Below, one piece after another: positions 54,091 through 60,957 of a DNA stretch of 64,000 nucleotides; position 1 is the stretch's first letter; every line of letters starts with the position of its first letter. The notes beneath the pieces are model-generated. The model worked only from the letters and a program-made list of their open reading frames with translations. It did no database searches and was not told the origin of the DNA. This DNA comes from Stutzerimonas stutzeri (GTDB lineage Bacteria > Pseudomonadota > Gammaproteobacteria > Pseudomonadales > Pseudomonadaceae), in the NCBI GenBank assembly GCA_002345575.1, contig DDVX01000019.1, forward strand, positions 62,001-126,000, given 5' to 3'. The position numbers and the translations under genes are program-made.

Positions 54091-54774
54091 ATGGGGAAAG
54101 GCCAAATGGCTGGTATTGACGCCGGTCAATACACGCAGGGGGGTGAAATTCCGCTGGTTCAGGCCGATCGCCCGCATGGCGAGGCCTCGGCCAGCCTGAT
54201 ACTGGCGCACGGGGCCGGTGCGCCGATGGACAGTCCATTCATGCAGGCAATCACCGAGCGCCTTGTGGCGCGTGGGATCGAGGTGTTTCGCTTCGAGTTC
54301 GCCTATATGGCTGAGCGGCGCAAAGATGGCCGCAGGCGTCCACCGAATCCACAGGCCCGCCTGCTTGAGCAGTGGCGAGAGGTGTATGCAATGGTGCGAC
54401 AGCAAACCGCAGGCCGGCTGGCGGTCGGCGGCAAGTCCATGGGCGGAAGGATGGCCAGCCTGCTGGCTGACGAATTACAGGCAGATGCGCTGATCTGCCT
54501 AGGCTATCCCTTCTATGCGGCCGGCAAACCGGAGAAGCCGCGGGTAGCGCACCTGGCTGAATTGCGTACACCGACGTTGATCATTCAAGGTGAGCGCGAT
54601 GCGTTGGGGGATCGGCAGACCGTTGCCGGCTACACACTGTCGGCAGCTGTCGAAGTGCACTGGCTGGCGGCAGCGGACCATGATCTCAAGCCGCTGAAAC
54701 GCTCCGGGCTGACCCACGAGCAGCACCTTGACAGTGCTGCTGGCAGGATGGCCGAGTTTTTGCAGCGGCTCTGA
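54091..54774 (+). CDS. Alpha/beta-hydrolase (KAN/Tex30-like)
   Basis: A 227-residue alpha/beta-hydrolase-fold protein. The oxyanion strand LILAHGAGAPMDS, the nucleophile elbow GKSMGGRM, the acid turn QGERDALGD and the catalytic His in AADHDLKPL form a complete triad. Members of this branch have no firmly known substrate. The start may be ATG 54091 or ATG 54106 (AAAGG five bases upstream). Either way the Anr box of the divergent ccoN falls inside its 5' end. It meets the chemoreceptor gene tail to tail without any gap. Confidence 0.85.
   Translation: MGKGQMAGIDAGQYTQGGEIPLVQADRPHGEASASLILAHGAGAPMDSPFMQAITERLVARGIEVFRFEFAYMAERRKDGRRRPPNPQARLLEQWREVYAMVRQQTAGRLAVGGKSMGGRMASLLADELQADALICLGYPFYAAGKPEKPRVAHLAELRTPTLIIQGERDALGDRQTVAGYTLSAAVEVHWLAAADHDLKPLKRSGLTHEQHLDSAAGRMAEFLQRL
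54116..54129 (-). promoter_or_regulatory. Anr/FNR box upstream of ccoN
   Basis: TTGAC-GCCG-GTCAA is a perfect dyad that fits the relaxed Anr consensus TTGAY-N4-RTCAA. It lies 107 bases before the ccoN start of the upstream cbb3 set and within the first codons of the divergent hydrolase gene. It probably drives low-oxygen induction of ccoNOP. Confidence 0.8.
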
Positions 54775-56343
54775 CTAGCGGTTGAAGCGTTCTACCAGGG
54801 CAGACTGGGCGCGCGCAGTTGCCTCCAGCTCTTCGGATAGTAGCGCCGTGCTCTGGGCATCACCCGCGGTCTGATCGGCGAGATGGGCAATATTGCTGAT
54901 GTTGCGGCTGATCTCTTCGGCGACTGCGCTTTGTTGCTCGGTGGCCGAGGCGATCTGTGTCGTCATATCGATGATGCTCTCCACGGCTGCGCCAATACCG
55001 GCAAGCGCCTTGTCTGCGTCTATTACCCGCTCGACACCGACACCCACTTGAGCTTTGCCCTGCTCGGTGGCTTTCACCGCATGTTGAGCCTGCAGCTGGA
55101 GCTTTTCGATCAGCTGATGGATATCGCCTGTGGCTGCAGCGGTGCGTTGGGCCAGCTGACGCACTTCATCGGCGACTACGGCAAAGCCGCGACCCGACTC
55201 TCCCGCGCGGGCTGCCTCAATAGCAGCATTGAGCGCGAGAAGGTTGGTCTGGTCGGCGATACTCTTGATGACATCGACCACGCTGCCAATCTCATCGCTG
55301 TTGCGGGCCAGCTCGGTAACGGCATCACCGGTTTGGCTGACGGTGCTGGCCAGCAGCTCGATGGCATGACGGGTTTGTGCACTGATCTCGCGTCCATGGG
55401 TGGTCAGTCTGCTGGCTTGTCCGGTTGCATCGGCGGCCAGCGCTACATTGCCTGCCACCTCCTGCGTGGTTGCCGCCATCTGGTTGATTGCCGTGGCGAC
55501 CTGCGAGGTTTCGTGGTGCTGCTTCGCCAGCCCGCCGGAGCTGCTGCCGGCCAACTGTTCGGCGCGTTTGGCTTGTTGCTCCAGCTGCACAGCACTGTCG
55601 AGCAAACGTGTCAGGCAGGTTTTCAGGCGTGCCTGTTCGCTGAGCATGGCCATCTCCAGTTGGGCTTCATTGCCGTGGCTGTCGGTATACATTCGTGCAA
55701 TCAGCGGATCGCTCTGCGACTGCTTGGCCAGCTGCAAAAGGCGCTGGGTGCCGCGCATCTGCCAATGGCGGCCTGCCAGCCCAAGGGGAATGGAAAGGCT
55801 GGCAGCCAGCACCAGGCCCCAGGTATCGCCAAGCCAGGCACCGATGGCAAAGCCGGTCAGGCTGGTGAGCAAAAAGGGCAGCCAAGCCCCGATCAGCGGT
55901 AACCAGTTGGAGCTCGACGGGATGCCGCTCTTCCCCGCATTCAGGCGTGCATAAAGGGCTTCGGCGCGCCTTATCTGCTCCTGAGTCGGCTTGGTGCGCA
56001 CCGATTCGTAGCCAATGACCTGGCGCTGCATATCCAGCACCGGTGTCACGTAGGCGTTGACCCAGTAGTGGTCACCATCCTTACGGCGATTCTTGACGAT
56101 GCCCATCCAGGGTCGGCCATTCTTGAGCGTGGCCCACATGTGCTCGAACACGGCACTGGGTACATCAGGATGACGGATCAGGTTGTGCGGCGCGCCGATC
56201 AGATCTTGGCGATCGAAGCCGCTGACCGACGCAAAGATATCGTTGCAATAGGTGATTTGGCCTTTCAGGTCCGTGGTGGAAATCAGCCGTTGCTGATCCG
56301 GAAAGGCGAACTCGCGCTGGGTGATCGGTAGGTTTTTTCGCAT
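54775..56343 (-). CDS. aer: Aer-type PAS-containing chemoreceptor
   Basis: A 522-residue chemoreceptor. Residues about 10-120 form a PAS domain with the FAD-type NDIFASVSGF and GYESVRTKPT segments. Two closely spaced helices (about 145-190) anchor it without a large periplasmic loop. The C-terminal signalling hairpin includes DQTNLLALNAAIEAARAGE and GFAVVADEVRQLAQRT. This is the Aer layout for aerotaxis by redox sensing. It fits the position beside oxidase genes in P. aeruginosa. Confidence 0.92.
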   Translation of the reverse strand: MRKNLPITQREFAFPDQQRLISTTDLKGQITYCNDIFASVSGFDRQDLIGAPHNLIRHPDVPSAVFEHMWATLKNGRPWMGIVKNRRKDGDHYWVNAYVTPVLDMQRQVIGYESVRTKPTQEQIRRAEALYARLNAGKSGIPSSSNWLPLIGAWLPFLLTSLTGFAIGAWLGDTWGLVLAASLSIPLGLAGRHWQMRGTQRLLQLAKQSQSDPLIARMYTDSHGNEAQLEMAMLSEQARLKTCLTRLLDSAVQLEQQAKRAEQLAGSSSGGLAKQHHETSQVATAINQMAATTQEVAGNVALAADATGQASRLTTHGREISAQTRHAIELLASTVSQTGDAVTELARNSDEIGSVVDVIKSIADQTNLLALNAAIEAARAGESGRGFAVVADEVRQLAQRTAAATGDIHQLIEKLQLQAQHAVKATEQGKAQVGVGVERVIDADKALAGIGAAVESIIDMTTQIASATEQQSAVAEEISRNISNIAHLADQTAGDAQSTALLSEELEATARAQSALVERFNR

Positions 56344-56529
56344 GCGGGGGGTACGCCTGGCAGTGTGATTATTATTTTTATGATTCAGAAGTGAGCTGGT
56401 GTTTTGACGTCAAAACAATGAGTGCTGTCCAGATAGCGGCTGCCCCGACAAAAACTTAAAGAATCTACCGACGAAAGAACAAAAACGCCCGCAGGTGCGG
56501 GCGTTGATGCGACTGATTACCTCCGAAGC
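56344..56529. other. Gap between aer and acnA
   Basis: An AT-rich 186-base stretch. It holds the acnA terminator (56478-56505) and, nearer aer, T-rich DNA (ATTATTATTTTTATG near 56365) that likely includes the aer promoter. No gene is seen. Confidence 0.5.
56478..56505 (-). terminator. Rho-independent terminator of acnA
   Basis: AACGCCCGCA (56484-56493) pairs perfectly with TGCGGGCGTT (56496-56505). On the minus strand the stem is followed by TTTGTTC, so it terminates acnA, whose stop is 25 bases before it. Confidence 0.9.
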
Positions 56530-59205
56530 TTATCCGTTGATCAGTTGCCTCAAGACGAAATGTAGAATCCCACCGGCCTTGAAGTACTGGACTTCATTAA
56601 GCGTATCGATACGGCACAAAACCTGGAAAGAGCTTCGCTCGCCGCCGCTGCGTTCCACCTCGACGGTGAGCATCTGGTGCGGTTTGATGTTCTCGTCCAG
56701 GCCGCGGATCGCAAGCTTCTCGGTGCCGTCCAGGCCCAGCGACTGGCGGGTCTGACCATCGATGAACTGCAGCGCCAGCACACCCATACCGATCAGATTG
56801 GAGCGGTGAATACGCTCGAAGCTTTCGGCTATCACCGCCTTGATTCCCAGCAGGTTGGTGCCCTTGGCTGCCCAGTCACGGCTGGAACCGGTGCCGTATT
56901 CCTGGCCGGCAATTACCACCAGTGGCACGCCTTCGCTCTGGTAACGCATCGCCGCATCGTAGATCGAAAGCTTTTCACCGCTGGGCTGGTAGAGGGTATT
57001 ACCGCCTTCTTCACCGCCGAGCATTTCGTTTCTGATGCGGATATTGGCGAAGGTGCCGCGCATCATCACTTCATGGTTGCCGCGACGTGAGCCGTAGGAG
57101 TTGAAGTCATCCGGCTGCACGCCCAGTGATTGCAGATACAGGCCGGCCGGCGAGCTGGCGCTGATATTGCCAGCGGGGGAGATGTGGTCGGTGGTGATCG
57201 AGTCGCCGAACAGGGCCAGGATACGCGCGTTCTCGACATCGGCAGGAGGCGCCGGTGGTTGGCCGATATCATCGAAGAACGGTGGATTCTGCACATAGCT
57301 GGAAGCTGCATTCCACTGATAGGTATCGCCAGCAGTGACCGGAATCTTCTGCCAGTGCTGGTCGCCACTGAACACGTCGGCATAGCGACTGCGGAACATT
57401 TCACCGTCGATGTTGGCGACGGCTTCGGCAATTTCCGCGCTGCTTGGCCAGATGTCCTTCAAAAACACCGGCTGGCCTTGCTGGTCATGGCCCAGTGGTT
57501 CTTTACTCATGTCGATGCGCGTAGTGCCGGCCAGGGCAAAGGCCACCACCAGCGGCGGTGAGGCCAGCCAGTTGGCCTTGACCAGCGGATGCACGCGGCC
57601 CTCGAAGTTGCGGTTGCCGGACAGCACCGAAGAGACGATCAGGTCGTTGTCAGTGACGGTCTGGCCGATGGCATCCGGCAGCGGCCCGGAGTTGCCAATG
57701 CAGGTGGTGCAGCCGTAGCCCACCAGATTGAAACCAAGCTGGTCAAGGTATTGCGTCAGCCCGGCGCGCTCCAGGTAATCGGTGACCACCTGAGAGCCGG
57801 GTGCCAGGGAGGATTTGACCCAGGGCTGGCGCTGAAGACCGCGCTCCACGGCTTTCTTGGCGACCAATCCTGCTGCCATCAGTACGTTGGGGTTAGAGGT
57901 GTTGGTGCAGGAGGTGATCGCGGCGATCACCACAGCACCATGCTTGAGCGCAAAGTCCTCGCCAGCGACGGCGAAAGGGGTATCGGTCTGGTGCTTGCGG
58001 CCACTGGTTTCCATCAGCAGGTCGAAGCTGGCGCCGATGTCGCCCAGGGTGACGCGGTCCTGTGGACGTTTCGGGCCGGCAACCGAAGGCTGCACCTGAC
58101 TCAGGTCCAGTTCCAGGGTGGCGGTAAATAGCGGGTCCGGCGAGCTGCTGTCGCGCCACATGCCCTGTGCTTTGCTGTAAGCCTCGACCAGGGCGATACG
58201 TTCTTCGCTGCGGCCGGTGAGGCGCAGGTAGTCGAGGGTGATCTGGTCCACCGGGAAGAAGCCGCAGGTCGCGCCATATTCGGGTGCCATATTGCCGATG
58301 GTGGCGCGGTCGGCCAGCTGCAGGTAATCCAGCCCCGGTCCGTAGAACTCGACGAACTTGCCCACCACGCCGTGTTTGCGCAGCATTTGCGTCACGGTCA
58401 GCACCAGGTCGGTGGCGGTGATGCCTTCATTAAGCTTGCCAGTCAGGCGAAAGCCCACCACTTCCGGTATCAGCATGGATACCGGTTGGCCGAGCATGGC
58501 CGCTTCTGCCTCGATACCGCCGACGCCCCAGCCCAGCACACCCAGGCCGTTGATCATGGTGGTATGCGAGTCAGTGCCGACCAGGGTGTCTGGGTAGGCA
58601 TAAGTTTCGTTGTTGTCGTCACGGGTCCAGACCACCTGGCCCAGGTACTCGAGGTTGACCTGGTGGCAGATGCCGGTGCCTGGCGGCACCACCCGGAAGT
58701 TGTCGAAGGCCTGCTGGCCCCAGCGCAGGAACTCGTAGCGTTCGCCGTTACGCTGCATCTCGATCTCGACGTTCTGCTCGAACGACTGGCCGCTGCCGAA
58801 ACGGTCCACCATCACCGAATGGTCGATCACCAGATCTACCGGTGATAGCGGGTTGATCCGCTGAGGATCAGCACCGGCGCGGGCTACCGCGTCGCGCATG
58901 GCTGTCAGATCCACCACCGCCGGCACGCCGGTGAAGTCCTGCATCAGCACACGAGCAGGGCGGTACTGAATTTCACGGTCCGAAGTGCGCGCTTGCAGCC
59001 AGCTTGCCAGCGAGTTGAAGTCGTCGGCACGCACGGTAATGTCATCTTCCCAGCGCAGCAGGTTCTCCAGCAGCACCTTCAACGAAGTTGGCAGGCGGCT
59101 GATATCGCCCAGGGTTTTCGCCGCTTCGGGCAGGCTGTAATAAAGGTAGGTCTTGCCGTCCACATCCAGGCTTCGGCGACAGTTTAGGCTGTCCAGGGAT
59201 CGCAT
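56530..59205 (-). CDS. acnA: Aconitate hydratase A
   Basis: An 891-residue aconitase of the AcnA/IRP type, interconverting citrate and isocitrate in the TCA cycle. Cluster cysteines lie in SCTNTSNP and the GYGCTTCIGNSGPL segment. QDFTGVPAVVDL, GTDSHTTMINGLGVLGWGVGGIEAEA and GSSRDWAAKG are diagnostic. ATG 59205 is preceded by AGGAGAG. AcnA forms are typically induced by iron or oxidative stress, but no operator is evident. It is a single-gene unit. Confidence 0.97.
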   Translation of the reverse strand: MRSLDSLNCRRSLDVDGKTYLYYSLPEAAKTLGDISRLPTSLKVLLENLLRWEDDITVRADDFNSLASWLQARTSDREIQYRPARVLMQDFTGVPAVVDLTAMRDAVARAGADPQRINPLSPVDLVIDHSVMVDRFGSGQSFEQNVEIEMQRNGERYEFLRWGQQAFDNFRVVPPGTGICHQVNLEYLGQVVWTRDDNNETYAYPDTLVGTDSHTTMINGLGVLGWGVGGIEAEAAMLGQPVSMLIPEVVGFRLTGKLNEGITATDLVLTVTQMLRKHGVVGKFVEFYGPGLDYLQLADRATIGNMAPEYGATCGFFPVDQITLDYLRLTGRSEERIALVEAYSKAQGMWRDSSSPDPLFTATLELDLSQVQPSVAGPKRPQDRVTLGDIGASFDLLMETSGRKHQTDTPFAVAGEDFALKHGAVVIAAITSCTNTSNPNVLMAAGLVAKKAVERGLQRQPWVKSSLAPGSQVVTDYLERAGLTQYLDQLGFNLVGYGCTTCIGNSGPLPDAIGQTVTDNDLIVSSVLSGNRNFEGRVHPLVKANWLASPPLVVAFALAGTTRIDMSKEPLGHDQQGQPVFLKDIWPSSAEIAEAVANIDGEMFRSRYADVFSGDQHWQKIPVTAGDTYQWNAASSYVQNPPFFDDIGQPPAPPADVENARILALFGDSITTDHISPAGNISASSPAGLYLQSLGVQPDDFNSYGSRRGNHEVMMRGTFANIRIRNEMLGGEEGGNTLYQPSGEKLSIYDAAMRYQSEGVPLVVIAGQEYGTGSSRDWAAKGTNLLGIKAVIAESFERIHRSNLIGMGVLALQFIDGQTRQSLGLDGTEKLAIRGLDENIKPHQMLTVEVERSGGERSSFQVLCRIDTLNEVQYFKAGGILHFVLRQLING

Positions 59206-59428
59206 TCGTCTCTCCTTTTAACCCGCACGGTCGGGTTGAGTGAGGTCGTGGCTTTGTTTGAATCTAGCCCCGCTGAGGGTGTTTAGCCATGTTTAACTGG
59301 ACAGGGCCGGCCCCCCGGGGGTTCCCTTTCAACCATCAAGCTTGGCTTTTGTATCAGTTGGAGATGTCCGGGCGATGACGTTGTGCTGCTTATGGGCGAC
59401 AATGCCGGCCTGTTTTCAGGAGCCTCAG
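59206..59428. other. Divergent acnA/tusA promoter region
   Basis: A 223-base gap that must contain promoters for both acnA and tusA. CCCCGGGGG near 59315 is a short GC palindrome. I see no gene; an in-frame ATG for tusA at 59342 or 59375 is unsupported. Confidence 0.4.
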
Positions 59429-59680
59429 ATGTCTCAATCAGCCGAACTGTCCGCCGATGCGGTACTCGATGCCAGCGGCCTCAATTGCCCCGAGCCGGTG
59501 ATGATGCTGCACAACAAGGTGCGCGGTCTGGGTGGTGGTGAGCTGCTCAAGGTCATCGCCACCGACCCGTCTACCCAGCGCGATATTCCCAAGTTCTGCG
59601 TCTTCCTCGGCCACGAGCTGGTCGAGCAGCAGGCTGAGGAAGGCACCTACCTTTATTGGATTCGTAAGAAAGTCGAATGA
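59429..59680 (+). CDS. tusA: TusA-family sulfurtransferase
   Basis: An 83-residue TusA/SirA-family protein. The catalytic cysteine lies in the CPEPVMMLHNKVR helix cap, and the two-helix/four-strand fold follows (LLKVIATDPSTQRDIPKFC). TusA carries persulfide sulfur for tRNA 2-thiouridine and molybdenum cofactor synthesis. ATG 59429 has AGGAG six bases upstream and gives the family length. A GC hairpin follows the stop. Confidence 0.93.
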   Translation: MSQSAELSADAVLDASGLNCPEPVMMLHNKVRGLGGGELLKVIATDPSTQRDIPKFCVFLGHELVEQQAEEGTYLYWIRKKVE

Positions 59681-59682
59681 AG

Positions 59683-59704
59683 CCGCGGGCAAACATGCCC
59701 GCGG
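59683..59704 (+). terminator. GC hairpin after tusA
   Basis: CCGCGGGC-AAACAT-GCCCGCGGG pairs over eight or more bases directly after the tusA stop. There is no T tract, so termination may be inefficient or the structure may protect the 3' end. Confidence 0.6.
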
Positions 59705-59733
59705 GCCGGTCTCCGAACAGGGGGTGGGCTCAT

Positions 59734-59757
59734 TCGCGGCCAAGGGCCGCTCCTACA
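59734..59757. repeat. REP-type palindrome
   Basis: TCGCGGCCAAGGGCCGCTCC followed by TAC is the complement of the GTAGGAGCGGCC...GGCCGCGA sequence common in extragenic palindromes of pseudomonads. It lies between the converging tusA and ctaG genes, the usual place for REP elements. I see only one copy in the window. Confidence 0.75.
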
Positions 59758-59770
59758 AGTCCCCGCAGCA

Positions 59771-60604
59771 CTACCGCGATAAGGCGCTGGCCTCCTGCCG
59801 TCGCCACATCCGCTTCAGCCAGCGCCAGGTGATCCAGCCTGCGCCCAGCAAATAGATCAAGCCTCCCGGCACCCACATGATCAAACCGGCCAGTTGCTGG
59901 TCAGCGACATCCCGCGATTCGCCATAAAAGGGCGTGCTGGCAAAGGTCAGCAGGGCGCCCAACAGGCCGGTGTGCATCAGCGTCAACAGGTTGGCCATCA
60001 GCGCCTGCGGTACCTGCTTCGGATTGGCGCGCAGGGTCGACCACCAGAACAGCCAACCTGTGAACAGGAAGCAGGCATGCTCGACGGCGTGCCACCAGAG
60101 GTTGTCCAGCGCAAGCTGATAGAGGCTGGGGGTGTGCCAGATCCAGATGATCGCCCCGTGCAGCATCGCCAGCGCCACCGGATAGCGACCCCAGCGCAGA
60201 ATGGCGCTCCATACCGGCTGTGCCACGCGGCCGGTAACGGCGCGCCACTGCGGCAGCGGGCGTGCCAGTGCCCACATGGGCGCGATCACCACGATGAACA
60301 ACATATGCTGGGTCATATGCCAGCTGGTGCTGGTTTCCGCCCAGTCGTCGATGGGCCCGAATACCGAGAACACCACCAGCAGCATGGCGCCGTGAAACCA
60401 CGCGGCTTCGCTGCGGCGGGTCCGGATGCGCAGGGAACCGAGAATATACAGCCCCCAAGCTAACGCCACGATAATGGCGGTAATTAACAGCGGTGCGCGC
60501 TCGGTGAAATGTCCGTCGAACAGGCCGTGAGCCAACGCCGGCTGCGGCAGCCAGCCCAGCAGGGCAACAAGCAAAGGCCAGCGAGTCAGCGAAATCATAC
60601 GCAT
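59771..60604 (-). CDS. ctaG: Cytochrome c oxidase assembly factor CtaG (caa3 type)
   Basis: A 277-residue membrane protein of the caa3_CtaG family with about seven helices. WAETSTSWHMTQHMLFIVVIAPM carries the conserved histidines, and HGAIIWIWHTPSLYQLAL and WWHAVEHACFLFTGWLFWWS are typical. It assists copper insertion or assembly of caa3 oxidases. It is the last gene of the minus-strand oxidase cluster and overlaps the preceding small gene by ten bases. ATG 60604 or 60598 could be used. Confidence 0.9.
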   Translation of the reverse strand: MRMISLTRWPLLVALLGWLPQPALAHGLFDGHFTERAPLLITAIIVALAWGLYILGSLRIRTRRSEAAWFHGAMLLVVFSVFGPIDDWAETSTSWHMTQHMLFIVVIAPMWALARPLPQWRAVTGRVAQPVWSAILRWGRYPVALAMLHGAIIWIWHTPSLYQLALDNLWWHAVEHACFLFTGWLFWWSTLRANPKQVPQALMANLLTLMHTGLLGALLTFASTPFYGESRDVADQQLAGLIMWVPGGLIYLLGAGWITWRWLKRMWRRQEASALSR

Positions 60605-60957
60605 GGAGGGAAAAACGCCAGTTGCAGGCCGATGAACAGGGTGGAAAGGGCCGCGATCAGATGTATCCCGGCCGCCACACGGGCAACAAACAGCTGCCGC
60701 TCGTCCAGCTCATGGGTAGGCTGAGCCAGTTTCCAGGCGCGATGGGCGAGCCACAGCAGTAATGCGACCACCACCAGCGTGCCGATCGCAAAACTCAGGT
60801 TCAGCCAGTTGAAGATGCCTTGCGCCGGGTCTGGCGGGCTGACCGCACAGGCGACGCCGTGAGCACCGTAGATCGCGGCAAACCAGATGCTCCAGATGAT
60901 CAGCCCCAGCACTATTTGCATGGGATGCAGGCGTGAGCTCCAGCGTGGCTTGTTCAT
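60595..60957 (-). CDS. Small membrane protein of the caa3 cluster
   Basis: A 120-residue protein with about three helices (MQIVLGLIIWSIWFAAIYG, LSFAIGTLVVVALLLWLAHRAW and GIHLIAALSTLFIGLQLAF). ATG 60957 overlaps the stop of the oxidase gene in TGATG, so it is translated with it. The longer frame reaching 61332 is antisense-free but runs inside the oxidase gene and is rejected. It may be an accessory or subunit IV-like part of the oxidase. I do not recognise a named family. Confidence 0.75.
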   Translation of the reverse strand: MNKPRWSSRLHPMQIVLGLIIWSIWFAAIYGAHGVACAVSPPDPAQGIFNWLNLSFAIGTLVVVALLLWLAHRAWKLAQPTHELDERQLFVARVAAGIHLIAALSTLFIGLQLAFFPPCV

